From contig NC_087063.1 in assembly GCF_963678635.1 (NCBI RefSeq), forward strand, positions 35,810,540 to 35,874,539: a stretch of 64,000 nt of DNA, given 5' to 3'. This DNA comes from Symsagittifera roscoffensis (lineage: Eukaryota > Xenacoelomorpha > Acoela > Convolutidae). The translations under genes were made by a program, and so were the position numbers. This document shows positions 1 to 11,324 of the stretch, piece after piece; position 1 is the stretch's first letter, and every line of letters begins with the position of its first letter. The notes under the pieces were generated by a model. That model worked only from the letters and a program-made list of their open reading frames with translations, was not told the DNA's origin and searched no databases.

Positions 1-250
1 TAACGTATTCGCACCGGATGAAAATCTATTTGGTGACAAAGGTTGGACTTTCTTGAAAGCGAGACACGATTTTCTAAGTACATGGCCGTTATCAAGGGTT
101 ACCGTATGTTTTGTGTAAGATATAGGTTTTCCGGCAAGGGGTTTAAAGTACAGTTGGCCTTCCCTTCTGCTAACTGTCTTTCTATACCAATTACCTCCTT
201 GGCTGATGGGGTCAGATAGTGGGGCTCTTGTTATGACTTGATCCGTCATA
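1..250 (-). pseudogene. integrase C-terminal tail, E1 (partial at edge)
   Basis: This stretch matches the block at 5559-5806 almost base for base, which holds the integrase C-terminal region of copy E2. The minus-strand frame begins at the end of the block near 249 and runs off the left edge. The tail is the part after the catalytic core that helps bind DNA in this family. It is a fossil remnant. Confidence 0.65.
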
Positions 251-442
251 TCGATAGGGTCGCTTTCATATCATTTGCTGTCCGGTATTGTTTTCTCCAA
301 GTACCCGTCCTCTATGATATCCTTCGCTCCCCGGTCCTGCGCTCTTTCTTTTGAGACAATCGAATTCCCTTTATCTAAATTAATGGCGTGTGAAACTAAG
401 GATATCCAGTATGTTTTGAGTGATCTATTAAAATCTTTAATT

Positions 443-1487
443 TTAAAATGGGAACATCAAATGGATCGTGGTTTCGTTGAAGGAAGACTCCAAATGATTT
501 TTATCAATTGCCGCATTTAAATTTGAATTAGGTTTCTTAAACGACATTGCCATAATTTTTGCTTGGATTGTATAAATAGGTCGTTCCACGACTCCAATAG
601 ATCTATGATCTCCGACTGTACATAAAATTAGATTAATGTTATTCTTCTCGCAGAAGTTTTTAAAATCGTTCAAAATGAAGCACGAGCCATGGTCCATTTC
701 AGTTGGTTTTGGGTACCCATGTAGACTACAGTAATCCGACATAAAAATTAGTAACAAAGAGGCGGAGGTATTGTTAATCACTTTAGGCGACGGAATTTTG
801 TGAATTTATCTTAACATAAGAAGAGGTGTTTTGAGTTGCCCCCAGTTTTTCTCCAACGAGCCTGTAAAGTCCAAGTCAATTTCTTCATTTTTTGCTGATA
901 GAACCGGTAACTTCTTTAATTATTCAAGCCCAGAATAACTTTGAGGTTCTTCCCGCTTTTATGCACAGAATACAGTTTTTCCCGTGGTAGTAAATTTCTC
1001 GATAGAGATGTGGCCACCATATGTTCGCTGCCAGCGCTTTCATCCAGAACTGTCTCGGATGAGTTTCGTGTAACAGTGTCATAAATAGAGAACTGAGGGC
1101 TGCTGGAACAATTAGCTTGTTATCGTTGAATACTAATCCTTCCTTCACGTGGATGTTTCGTTGGAAGGTTTTCAAGTATGCCCCAAATCTATCCAAAGGT
1201 CTACCTTCTTCCACCGCCTTCTTTACATCCTGCAGTATTTTGTCCCCGTCTGTCATCAATTCAATCAGTTTGTTGGAGCAATCTTCCGTAAATACTAGTG
1301 GGGCTGTAGGTAGTTTTAGCTCTTTTTTGTATTTTGCCAGACGTTTCTTATGAATTTCCGACATAATGTTGTTATCAAGTTTCACTGAAACTCCTTGGTT
1401 TTCCGCCCGAAGGGATAAATTCAAATAATTTATCAGAGATTGGAATTCTGTAAGTGTATAAATAACTTCTCGTTTTAGAAATGACAC
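443..1487 (-). pseudogene. integrase zinc-finger and core remnants, E1
   Basis: Two minus-strand frames, 1487-924 and 781-443, carry integrase sequence. The first includes the H2C2 zinc-finger region: HETHPRQFWMKALAANIWWP fits the HxxxxH-type start and NCILC the Cys pair. The second carries a core-like stretch (MDHGSCFILNDFKNFCEKNN) and a downstream VVERPI stretch in the place of the family's NGxxER segment. The role in an intact relative would be insertion of the DNA copy. It is broken here. Confidence 0.7.
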
Positions 1488-2370
1488 GTTTGATAATAGA
1501 GACTGTGATAAAAAAAAGAGATAGAATTTTTGTCTGAGAGGAAAATTTGATTAAAATTGAATTTGGAGAGATTAAGTGGAACACAACTGCTTGTACAACA
1601 CTCTGAGCGCGAGTGATTAAAAATACAAATTCGTATTGTGTCTGGAACATAATTAAGAACATTCGCAGAGAATGACCGTTGGATGTGTTGTAGTATTTCT
1701 TTCTTTTCGTGCGTTGGATTTGGGCAATCCAAGTTAACAATACTAATTACACACACAATATACTTCCGTTGGATTTTTGATTAACACTTCGTTCTATGTA
1801 CAATTCTTCTTTCTACAATCACTATTTAAGATAAAGTTTTCTAAAATTTTGTTAACTATTGGCAACACGAGCTCTTTACTATAAATTTCCGACATAACGT
1901 TGTTATCAAATTTCACTGAAATTCCTTGGCTTTCCGCCCAAAGAGATAACTTTAACTGATTTACCGAAGATTGGAATTCTGTGAGTGTATAAATAACTTC
2001 TAGTTTTAGAAATGACACGTTTGATAAGAGCGAATGTGAAAAAAAAGAGATAATTTTTTACTGAAAGGAAAATTTGATTAAAATTGAATTTGGAGAGATT
2101 AAGTGGAATACAACTGTGTGTACAACACTCTGAGCGGTAGTGATTAATAATACAAATTCGTTTAGTGTCTGTAATGTAATTAAGAACATTCGCAAAGAAT
2201 GACCGTTGGATGTGTTGTAGTATTTCTTTCTTTTCGCGCGTTGGACTTAGGCAATCCAAGATAACAATACTATTTACACACACAATATACATCCGCTGGA
2301 TTAGTGATTAACAATTCGTTTTATGTACAATTCTTCTTTTTAAAATCACTATTTAAGGTAGGGTTTTCTC
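1357..2370 (-). repeat. ~531-bp tandem duplication in the E1 linker
   Basis: The block starting at 1357 (CCGACATAATGTTGTTATC) recurs at 1888 with about one in ten bases changed. Both copies lie between the RNase H and integrase parts. The matching region of E2 (6918-7400) is present once and is nearly identical to the first E1 copy (1357-1800). The duplication therefore distinguishes E1 from E2. Confidence 0.8.
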
Positions 2371-2423
2371 TAATCCTGTTAAATGTTGACACCACGAACT
2401 CTTTATTACAATGGTCTCCATAA

Positions 2424-2639
2424 TCAGTCAGTGAATCCCATTTTCTTTCCTGTGATACCTTTAATTTTGAAATTAAACGGCAAACGTCTATTTACCCAAC
2501 GGGTTAGTCTACTGTGCATTGTTTTATTGCTCTGATTTACGTTAAACGCCAATAATAGTGCCTTATGATCCGTAAAAATTTCGAACTCGGCGCCGTATGA
2601 ATAATTCTTGAAATGTTCAGTAGCCCAAATCACTCTCAA
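2424..2639 (-). pseudogene. RNase H remnant, E1
   Basis: The frame carries the RNase H signature of Ty3/Gypsy elements: VIWATEHFKNYSYGAEFEI then TDHKALLLAF, followed by a TRWVNRRLPFNFKI tail. The domain degrades the RNA strand of the RNA-DNA hybrid in intact relatives. It sits directly after the RT remnant in element order. It is a fossil. Confidence 0.8.
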
Positions 2640-3071
2640 AAGTTCGATTGATTAGTTGAGTATTTGATTTCATGGTAATTTAAAAATCGGGACGCAAATG
2701 CTATAGTTAAGCATTTTTCTCCATCCCACTGTTCTAGTGTGGCTCCCAAATCACTGTGTGAAGCATCTGTTTTCATCTGGACGTCCTTCTTATGTCGAAC
2801 TAATTATTCTCCGTTATATTTACAATCTGTCTTTTCAGTTCATCAAAAGCTTTCGTGCTGGATTCATCTCAATGGTAAACTGATTTGTCAACTAAAAAAG
2901 GACGTAACAAGAGATTAGTGCTGACAAATTCGGAACAATTTTCGTGTATTGGTTTATTGAATCAAAGAATTATCTTAATTTGGAAATATTCTTCGGATTT
3001 GGGAGATTTTTTATTGAATGCGATTTCCCAACCAATGGTTTTAGCCCCGATTGGGATATTTTGAACCCCAG

Positions 3072-3491
3072 TCATTCAATGTCTTTTTGAAAGAACGCAC
3101 ATTTCTCCCACTTGACTGCTATGTTCTTATTTTCCAAAATTATAAAATAATTCCAGAGAATCATTTTATTTTCTTCTAAAGATGCTTTTGAGGATTTTAA
3201 AATGTCATCAATGCAACAGTTTGTAAACGGAATTTTTTTTAACAACCATTCCCTAACATTTTGGAATTCGTTTGTCATATCTCCTAGCCCATGATATCCT
3301 GTTAAAAATTGGTATGTTTCAGTGATTTTGCTTCCTACAATGCTGAAATTGCATTGTTTGCTCGTGTCATTGCATAGTTGTAGTGGGCTGAAAGCGTTTT
3401 TCAATTCTAAAATACTGAACCACATTTCCCCTAAGTTTTTACTTGAAAATTGGAAGGCGATGTTATCGATGAGTCCATGGATATTAGGCAA
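3072..3491 (-). pseudogene. reverse transcriptase remnant, E1
   Basis: The frame holds the palm region of a Gypsy-type reverse transcriptase: the WFSILELKNAF block (motif A position), QFLTGYHGLGDMTNEFQNV (motif B position) and CIDDILKSSKASLEE (motif C position, xxDD). The GLGDMxNEFQ form is shared with the plus-strand family farther right. More RT sequence continues towards 2640 in a degraded state. It is a fossil. Confidence 0.85.
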
Positions 3492-4023
3492 TTGATATAT
3501 ATTCTTGACTATCTGAGCAATTAACAGTTTTGAGTCTTGAGCTAAATTAATAATGCAATCCTTTGTTTCTTGTGATTAAGATTGGACTAATGAAGCAGTC
3601 TTATTCACATTTACTTATTTTCACAATATGCCCTACTAGTTCCATTCTATTCAATTCCAGCTTCACAGTAAAAGTACGGGAACTCTTCTACCTTTGGTTT
3701 GAATTGGTTTAAACGGGGAATGGGGATTAGTGATCTTTCTGACCAATGGTATTTTTCCTACCCTAATAAAAAAAATTGAAATTATTAGACAAGTTGAGGA
3801 TTGTATTCGAATAAGATATTGACTTACACGGATCAGGAAGTTACACAGTGTTGACAGGCACTAATCCTGTTCGGGGTAGGTTATCCTTTCATAAGATGTT
3901 CCTCTCGTGGCCAGTGGTGATAAAAAACGGAGTTATTTCTGAAATCCATCCGTTGGATTGTATCCTGACTACTACTTTCCCGATGATGTTGATTGTGTCA
4001 TTAGTAAAGCCGCAATTTAGTGC

Positions 4024-4793
4024 TCAAATTTTTTTGTCGACGGGATGAATTTTTAGCTGTGGGTCTCTCATTTTCAGCTTATGTAGTACATTCTGTTTTA
4101 AGGAGCTTACTGGACTAGCTGAATCCAGTGAAATATTCTTGTTTACAATGGCGTACTCACCTAATCCATTATTTAGGAAACTTTTAGATTCTAGGCCAAT
4201 GTCGTCGTAAGTGGCTCGAATGTTTAGCACTGAATAATAGTCATTGTCACTAGTTCCCTCTTCTGTCCAGGCATTTATCACTCCACATAAATTTTCATCT
4301 GTGTTAAATTGTGGGTCTTCTGGGGAATCTGAACAGTTACGATTATTTACATTTTCTTCTATATTATTTACAACTGGCCTTCTCCCTTTCGATTCACAAA
4401 GTCTTCCAAAGTGTCCTTTGTGTTTACAAAAATTACAGATTATTTCTTTCGCTGGACACACGTTCAAATGTCCCTTGTAAAAGCGTTTCCACATTTGATA
4501 CAGGTGTTGGATCTTTCTGATTTCAAGCTTGGTTCCTTTTCTAAAGTTTTAAAATTTTTGTACACTCTACTGCTATTGAAGTTGGTTGCCCTAGTATTAT
4601 TAGTTCGTTTGAGATGAGTGTAGTAGCTTTTCTCGTCTATAATAGCTCGGTTGAGTGCGTCCACTGGGTTCAGTGTTTCCGAAAGGAGTCTTTGTTGTGA
4701 GTCACAATTCTTCATATTAACTATGAACACCTCCCTTATCCATTCCTGCTCTGCATTGATGCCAATTTCACAAGATCTTGCTAAATCCGACAA
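4024..4793 (-). pseudogene. gag zinc knuckle and protease start, E1
   Basis: Frames at 4793-4464 and 4494-4024 carry the nucleocapsid and the beginning of the protease. The zinc knuckle reads CNFCKHKGHFGRLC, a C-x2-C-x4-H-x4-C pattern, preceded by a second Cys pair (CIKCGNAF). The protease active-site neighbourhood reads LDSASPVSSLKQN; the same DSAS form is seen in the plus-strand family, so it looks like a family trait. It is a fossil. Confidence 0.8.
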
Positions 4794-5058
4794 CGCTGCC
4801 CAGAAATGTTCGTAGGACTTTCTGTCCTTTTGTTTTCAGCTCAACAGTTTATATCGTTCGAACGTGATGTTTTTTGGCTTAATGAATGCTGTGTCCAAGA
4901 GGTCGAAAAATTCTTTGAAGGAGATTGTCAAGACCTTTACCCTTGGGTATTTTTGGGAAAACACTCTCTTCCCTTCGGCTCCTAAGGCCAAGTATAGGAT
5001 AGATCTACCTTTTGCCTGCCTCGTATCTCTTCATGCCCCCGAAATTTCGGTTCTCTTC

Positions 5059-5367
5059 TTAGATTCGTTTGTCTTCTGTGTGTTCGAAAACTCGCATTGC
5101 TTCTTTGTTTCTGGCCTCCCTGGCTTTCCTCTGTTGTTCTTCTTCTGAATCCTGGGCGCCTTCTAAAATAGGCATTGTAGTTTCCAGTTCCAATGGTTCT
5201 GTTAGACTGTCTATGTCCAATTTCTCTTTGGCAATGATGGCCAGGTGGAACTGATCTATCCAGTTAATCCATTGGGTGGGTGGTTCTACGGTGTGATTTG
5301 GCCAAAAGGCAAGAACTCCCCGCAAATTCGAATCAGTTGATGACTGCGCCATAATAAAAGTGTGCAA
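5059..5367 (-). pseudogene. gag N-terminal remnant, E1
   Basis: The frame begins just inside the element with MAQSSTDSNLRGV and continues with FWPNHTVEPPTQWINWIDQF, a Gag N-terminal stretch also seen in E2 (10402-10040) and, more distantly, in the plus-strand family (RGVPPFWQLHTIDPPTPW at 39882). Gag forms the particle in intact relatives. It overlaps the end of the E2 integrase tail by about 35 bases on the same strand. Confidence 0.8.
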
Positions 5368-5806
5368 ATACCACTGGTGAAGATAAATCCGAGTTAGCGA
5401 AGTTGAAACTTTTCGAGATTGAGGTTTTGGCTGTCCTCCTTTTCGTCGAACTAGAGCCCGTTGGCTTGTAGGTTATTGTTGGACCAGCATCATTAGAGTC
5501 CACTTTTTTCAGTGGGGAGTTTCTATTTCTTTTTCCTGCTAAATCCATTTTACTAACTAATGTATTCGCAACGGATGAAAATCTACTTGGTGCCAAAGGT
5601 TGGACTTTATTGAAACCCAGACCCGATTTTCTAAGTACATGGCCGTTATCAAGGGTTACCGTATGTTTTGTGTATGATATAGGTTTTCCGGCAAGGGGTT
5701 TAAAGTACAGTTGGCCTTCCCTTCTGCTAACTGTCTTTCTATACCAATTACCTCCTTGGCTGATGGGGTCAGATAGTGGGGCTCTTGTTATGACTTGATC
5801 CGTCAT
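5333..5806 (-). pseudogene. integrase C-terminal tail, E2
   Basis: A 157-codon open frame begins MTDQVITRAPLSDP and contains GQLYFKPLAGKPISYTKH and a basic, Ser/Lys-rich stretch (AGKRNRNSPLKK, TKRRTAKTSISKS). It lies after the integrase core and so is taken as the integrase tail. Its last codons cross the join into the leader of E1, meaning the join was made at the base level with no LTR between. Confidence 0.6.
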
Positions 5807-6073
5807 ATCGATAGGGTCGCTTTCATATCATTTGCTGTCCGGTATTGTTTTCTCCAAGTACCCGTCCTCTATGATATCCTTCGCTCCCCGGTCCTGCGCT
5901 CTTTCTTTTGAGACAATCGAATTCCCTTTATCTAAATTAATGGCGTGTGAAACTAAGGATATCCAGTATGTTTTGGGTGATCTATTAAAATAATTAATTT
6001 TAAAATGGGAACATCAAATGGATCGTGGTTTCGTTGAAGGAAGACTCCAAATGATTTTTATCAATTGCCGCAT

Positions 6074-6706
6074 TTAAATTTGAATGAGGTTCCTTGAACG
6101 ACATTGCCATAAGTTTTGCTTTGATTGTATAAATAGATCGTTCCACGACTCCGTTAGATCTACGATCACGGACTGTACATAAAAAAGGTTAAAGTTATTC
6201 TTCTCGCAGAAGTTTTTAAAATCGTTCAAAATGAAGCACGAGCCATGGTCCATTCTATTGGCTTTGGTACTCATGTAGATTACAGTAATCCGACATAAAT
6301 GTTAGTAACGAATTGGCTGAGGTATTGTTCATCACTCTAGGCGACGGAATTTTGTGAATCTATCGATCCATAAGAGGAGGTATTTTGAGTTGCCCCCAGT
6401 TTTTCTCCAACAGGATTGCAAAGTCCAAGTCAATTTCTTCATTTTCTGCTAATAGAACCGGTAATTTCTCCGTATTATTCGAGCCCAGAATAATTTTGGA
6501 GTTCTTACCCGCTTTTTTATTCACAGAATACAGATTTTTCCGTGGTAGTAAATTTCTCGATAGAGGTGTGGCCACCATATGTTCTCTGCCAGCGCTTTCA
6601 TCCAGAACTGTCTCGGATGAGTTTCGTGTAACAGTGTCAAAAATGGAGATCTGAGGGCTGCTGGAACAATTAGCTTGCTATCGTTGAATACTAATCCTTC
6701 CTTCAC
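6074..6706 (-). pseudogene. integrase zinc-finger and core remnants, E2
   Basis: Frames at 6706-6521, 6578-6360 and 6274-6074 hold integrase pieces. The first has LLHETHPRQFWMKALAEN and ends in ICIL, matching the H2C2 finger of E1. The last has RMDHGSCFILNDFKNF, equivalent to the E1 core stretch. It is a fossil whose order agrees with E1. Confidence 0.7.
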
Positions 6707-6746
6707 GTGGATGTATCGTTAGAAGATCTTCAAGTATGCCCCAAGT

Positions 6747-7315
6747 CTATCCAAAAGGTCTACCTTCTTCCACCGCCTTCTTTACCTCCTTCAGTAAATT
6801 GTCCCCGTCTGTCATCAATTTAATCAGTTTGTTGGAGCAATGTTCCGTAAATACTAGTGGGGTTGTAGGTAATTTTAGCTCTCCTTTGTTTTTTGCCAGA
6901 CGTTTCTTATGAATTTCCGACATAATGTTGTTATCAAGTTTCACTGAAACTCCTTGGTTTTCCGCCCGAAGGGATAAATTCAAATAATTTATCAAAGATT
7001 GGAATTCTGTAAGTGTATAAATAACTTCTCGTTTTAGAAATGACACGTTTGATAATAGAGACTGTGATAAAAAAAAGAGATAGAATTTTTGTCTGAGAGG
7101 AAAATTTGATTAAAATTGAATTTGGAGAGATTAAGTGGAACACAACTGCTTGTACAACACTCTGAGCGCGAGTGATTAAAAATACAAATTCGTATTGTGT
7201 CTGGAACATAATTAAGAACATTCGCAGAGAATGACCGTTGGATGTGTTGTAGTATTTCTTTCTTTTCGTGCGTTGGATTTGGGCAATCCAAGTTAACAAT
7301 ACTAATTACACACAC
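6747..7315 (-). pseudogene. RNase H-integrase linker, E2
   Basis: Two overlapping frames (7315-6934 region and 7046-6747) fill the space between RNase H and the integrase finger. The sequence has a Cys-rich patch (SECCTSSCVP) and a Lys/Glu-rich stretch before the finger. It is nearly identical to 924-1756 of E1, although neighbouring parts of the two copies differ more. No known domain is recognised. Confidence 0.5.
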
Positions 7316-7473
7316 AATATACTTCCGCTGGATTTTTGATTAACAATTTGTTCTATGTACAATTCTTCTTTTTACAATCACTATTTAAGATAAAGTTTTC
7401 TAAAATTTTGTTAACTATTGGCAACACGAGCTCTTTATTATAATGGTCTCGATAATCAGTCAGTGAATCCCAT

Positions 7474-7671
7474 TTATTTTCCTGCGATATCTTCGATTTT
7501 GAAATTAAACGGCAAAAGTCGATTTACCCAACGGTTTAGTCTACTGTGCATTGTTTTATTGCTCTGATCTGCGTTAAACGCCAATGATAGTGCCTTATGA
7601 TCCGTAACAATTTCAAATTCGGCGCCGTATAAATCATTCTTGAATTGTTCAGTAGCCCAAACCACTCTCAA
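7474..7671 (-). pseudogene. RNase H remnant, E2
   Basis: The frame MRVVWATEQFKNDLYGAEFE followed by TDHKALSLAFNADQSN matches the RNase H core of Ty3/Gypsy elements and the E1 block at 2424-2639. It is a fossil. Confidence 0.8.
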
Positions 7672-7866
7672 ATGTTTGATTGTTTAGTTGAGTATTTCAT
7701 TTAATGGTTATTTAAAAATCGGGATGCAAATGCTGTATTTAAGCAATTTTCTCCATCCCACTGTTCTAGTGTGGCTCCCAAACCACTGTATGAAGCATCC
7801 GTTTTAATCTGGACGTCCTTTTTATGTCGAAATAATTATTCTCCTTCATATTTACAATTTGTCTTT

Positions 7867-8458
7867 TTAGTTCTTCACAAGCTTCCGTCTTGGTTTCATT
7901 TCAATAGTAAGCTGATTTTTTTTACTAATAAAAGGACCTAACGGAGAGATTAGTGTTGACAAATTCGGAACAAATTTCGTGTATTGGTTTATTGAATCAA
8001 AGAATGATCTTAATTTGGAGATATTCTTCGGGTTTGGGAGATTTTTTATTGAATCCGATTTCCAAACCAATGGTTTTACCCCCGATTGGGATATTTTGAA
8101 CCCCAGTAGTTCAATGTATTTTTGAAAGAACGCACATTTCTCCCACTTGACTGCTTTGTTCTTATTTTCTAAACTTATAAAATAATTCCAGAGAATTGTT
8201 TTATTTTCTTCTAAAGATCCTTTTGAGGAAACTAAAATGTCATCATTGCAACAGTTTGTAAACGGAATTTCTTTTAACCCTAAACCTTTGGAATTCGTTT
8301 TTCATATCTCCCAGCCCATAGAATCCAGTTAAAAATTGGTATGTTTCAGTGATTTTGCTTCCTACAATGCTGAAATTGCATTGTTTGCTCGTGTCATTGC
8401 ATAGTTGTAGTGAGCTGAAAGCGTTTTTCAAATCTAAAATACTGAACCAGATTTCCAC
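7867..8458 (-). pseudogene. reverse transcriptase remnant, E2
   Basis: The frame 8458-8243 shows WFSILDLKNAFSSLQL and QFLTGFYGLGDMKNEFQ, the motif A and B regions of RT. The frame 8070-7867 (PNPKNISKLRSFFDSINQYT) is the connection region after the palm. It corresponds to 3491-2850 of E1. It is a fossil. Confidence 0.8.
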
Positions 8459-9056
8459 TTAGTTTTTATTGAAAGTCGGAGGGCGATGTTGTCGATGAGT
8501 CCGTGGATATTAGGCAATTGATATTTATTCTTGAATATCTGAGCAATCAACAGTTTTGAGTCTAGAGCTAATTTAAAACAGCAATCCTTTGTTTCTTGTG
8601 ATTAAGATTGGACTAATGAAGCCCATTATTATGTCTTATTCACATTTTTTTAATTTCACAATATGCTCTTCTAGTTCCATTCTATTTAGTTCCTGCTTCA
8701 CAGTAAATTATTGGTTTAAACGGGGATTGGGGATGAGTGATCTTACTTTCCAATGGTATTTTTCCTACTCTAATGAAAAAACTTATGAAATTATTGGACA
8801 GGTTGAGGGTTGTATTCGAATAATATATTGACTTACACGGATCAGGAAGTGACACAGTGTTGACAGGCAGTAATGGTTGTCTCTGTGCTATTTCTAATCC
8901 TATTCGGGGTTGGTTATTGTTTCATAAGATGTTCCTCTCGTGTTCAGTGGCGATAAGAAACGGAGCTATTTCTGAAATCCATCCGTTGGATTGTATCCTG
9001 ACTACTACTTTCCCGATGATGTTGATTGTGTCATTAGTAAAGCCGCAATTTAGTGC

Positions 9057-9827
9057 TCAAATTTTCTTGTCGACTGGATGAATTGTCAGCTGTGGATCTC
9101 TCAGTTTCAGCTCATGTAGTACATTCTGTTTTAAGAAGCTTACTGGACTAGCTGAATCCACTGAAATATTCATGTTTACAATGGCGTCCCCACCTAATCC
9201 AATATTTAGGAAATTTTTAGATTCTAGGCCAATGTCGTCGTAAATGTTTCGAATGTTTAGCACTGAATAAAAGTCATTGTAACTAGTTCCCTCTTCTCTC
9301 CAGGCCTTTATCACTCCACAAACATTTTCATCTGCGTTCGCTTGTGGGTCTTCTGGGGAATCTGAACAGTTAGGATTATTTACATTTTCTTTCACATTAT
9401 TTACAACTGGCCTTCTCCCTTTCGATTCACAAAGTTTTCCAAAGTGTCCTTTGTATTTACAAAAATTACAGATTATTTCTTTCGCTGGACACACGTTCAA
9501 ATGTCCCTCGGTAAAAGCGTTTCCACATTTCATACAGGTGTTGGATCTTTCTACATTCAAGCTTGGTTCTTTTTTTAAAGTTTTAAAATTTTTGTACACT
9601 CTACCGCTATTGGGGTTGGTTGCCCTTGTAATATTTGTTCGTTTGAGATGATTGTAGTAGCCTTTCTCGTCTATATTAGCTCGGTTGAGTGCGTCCACTG
9701 GATTCAGTGTTTCCGAAAAGAGTCTTTGTTGTGAGTCACAATTCTTCATATTAACTATGAACACGTCCCTTATCCATTCCTGCTCTGCATTGATGCCAAT
9801 TTCACAAGATCTTGCTATATCCGACAA
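9057..9827 (-). pseudogene. gag C-terminal part, zinc knuckle and protease start, E2
   Basis: A 256-codon open frame is the longest retroelement frame in the window. It contains QRLFSETLNPVDALNRA, then two zinc-binding motifs (CMKCGNAFTEGHLNVC and CNFCKYKGHFGKLC) and ends with a protease-start stretch (VDSASPVSFLKQNVLHEL). In intact relatives this part packages RNA and begins the maturation protease. The E1 equivalent is 4793-4024. Confidence 0.85.
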
Positions 9828-10039
9828 CGCTCTCCAGAATTGTTCGTAGGATTCTCTGTTCTTTTGTTTTCAGCTCAACAGTTTATATCGTTCGAACGTG
9901 ATGATTGTTGGCTTAATGAATGCTGTCTCCAAGAGTTCGAAAAGTACTTTGAAGGAGATTGTCAAGACCTTTACCCTTGGGTGTTTTTGGTAAAACACTC
10001 TCTTCCCTTTGGCTCCTAAGGCCAGTTATAGGATAGATC

Positions 10040-10402
10040 TTACCTTTTGTCTGCCTCGTATCTCTTCATGCCCCCGAATTTTCGGTTCACTTCTTGGATT
10101 TGTTTGTCTTCTGTGTGTTCGAAAACTCGCATTGATTCTTTGTTTCTGGCGTCCCTGGCTTTCCTCTGTTGTTCTTCTTCTGAAACCTGGGCGCTTTCTA
10201 ACATAGGCATTGTAATTTCCGGTTGCAATGGTTCTTTTAGATTGTCTATGTCCAAGTTCTCTTTGGCAATGATGGCCAGGTGGAACTGATCTATCCAGTT
10301 AATCCATTGGGTGGGTGGTTCTACGGTGTGATTTGGCCAAAAGGCAGGAACTCCCCGCAAATTCGAATCAGTTGATGACTGCGCCATAATAAAAGTTTGC
10401 AA
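10040..10402 (-). pseudogene. gag N-terminal remnant, E2
   Basis: The frame carries MAQSSTDSNLRGVPAFWPN and a Glu/Arg-rich helical stretch (SEEEQQRKARDARNKES). It lies just inside the LTR-like block. It matches 5367-5059 of E1 closely. It is a fossil Gag N-terminus. Confidence 0.8.
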
Positions 10403-10409
10403 ATACCAC

Positions 10410-10598
10410 TGGTAAGCTAAACTAAATAAACTAAGATAAAAGATTAAAACGTAAGTGTGTTAAATTTAAAATGAACAAAGTTTCAATAGAGCAACTAGTT
10501 ACGCAAAGTCTGCTGGACCTCGTAAAGCTAACAGTTTGCTGGTATCTAATTAACTAATAGTTGTCAAGGTTATATCTTTTAAATACACCATCACAACA
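10410..10598 (-). repeat. candidate 5' LTR of E2
   Basis: Read on the minus strand, this 189-base block starts TGTTGTGATGG, has a TATA-like TATTTAAAAGATATAA about 10 bases in, and ends TTAGCTTACCA directly before the leader GTGGTATTTGC that precedes gag. TG...CA ends, size and position suit an LTR. No second copy is visible in the window, so the boundaries are inferred. Confidence 0.4.
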
Positions 10599-10600
10599 CC

Positions 10601-11320
10601 TCCTTTGCACTTTTCTGAAATATCCACTATTGGCTGACTGACCTTAAATTTTTTCTAAAGACGCCCACGGCGCCAATTTATGCTAATTTTAAAGGAGGAG
10701 CGCGCGCCGAAAAAAACCGCAATTAAACAGTTAAAATTGTTCATAAAAACGCCTTTTTTGGCCTTTTATTTAAACAAAAAAACTTGCCGGTGGCGCATAA
10801 AATTTGGTCAAAATGGGGGTATTTATAGTGATTTGGGAGAGCTCAGAAAATCAATTTGGTCGACCTAGAAAAGTTCGACGAAGTTTTGTATTTTTTTTGA
10901 ATACCCGCCCCCCTTCCTCGAGAAATCCTGATTAGGGGGTCGGGAAATTAGCGTACAAACAAATTAGACAATCACAAAAAAAATACTTAAGCAAAAACTT
11001 GCTTGCTTTTTGGCGTGAAAATTATTTACAAGTTTAAATTACCTTTAAGTTGAATAAACAAAGGTCGCCCAACAGCAAATCAGGTTAATAAAAGTCATCT
11101 GCATAATTTCTATATTTTAAAAATATAAATTGCGATTTCGATTTGAAGTTTTTTTTAATAAAGTGATTAGGATAAATTTGATCGGTTCTGTAATAGTATA
11201 CTCTTTTTTTTTGGTGCAAAACAATTTAGCATGGCAGCTAATCAACCCGATCGAAATCAATTTAATCTAAACTAAAACAAGCTGCTGAATGAAATAAATA
11301 CTTCTCTTGAAAAAATTTAT
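10601..11320. other. non-coding stretch, nothing recognised
   Basis: This AT-rich DNA lies next to the E2 5' end. It contains a GC-richer patch at 10650-10720 (GGCGCC, GCGCGCGCC) and no open frame with family features. I see no gene in it. Confidence 0.5.
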
Positions 11321-11324
11321 TTAT

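Larger units (their letters stand above)
1..5390 (-). mobile_element. Ty3/Gypsy-type retroelement fossil, copy E1
   Basis: This is a decayed LTR-retrotransposon relative read on the minus strand; its 3' end runs off the left edge. Parts in element order are gag (5367-5059), zinc knuckle and protease (4793-4024), reverse transcriptase (3491-3072), RNase H (2639-2424), a linker with a tandem duplication (2370-1357), the integrase zinc-finger region (1487-924), integrase core (781-443) and integrase tail (250-1). Gene order RT, RNase H, integrase is that of Ty3/Gypsy. It is broken in many places, roughly ten or more. It is closely similar to copy E2, so the pair is not ancient, but neither is young. 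No LTR is visible at its 5' side, where it abuts the integrase tail of E2. Confidence 0.85.
5333..10600 (-). mobile_element. Ty3/Gypsy-type retroelement fossil, copy E2
   Basis: This second minus-strand copy is the more complete of the pair. Parts in element order are an LTR-like block (10598-10410), gag (10402-10040), zinc knuckle and protease (9827-9057), RT (8458-7867), RNase H (7671-7474), linker (7315-6747), integrase zinc finger (6706-6521), integrase core (6274-6074) and integrase tail (5806-5333). It is closely similar to E1 and is also broken, with roughly eight or more breaks. Its 3' end runs straight into the leader and gag of E1, giving a head-to-tail tandem. Confidence 0.85.

Noticed and set aside
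1375-1756. Two long overlapping minus-strand frames considered as a separate gene inside E1
   Set aside because: They are in the retroelement linker, repeated in tandem and in E2, with no independent start or domain.
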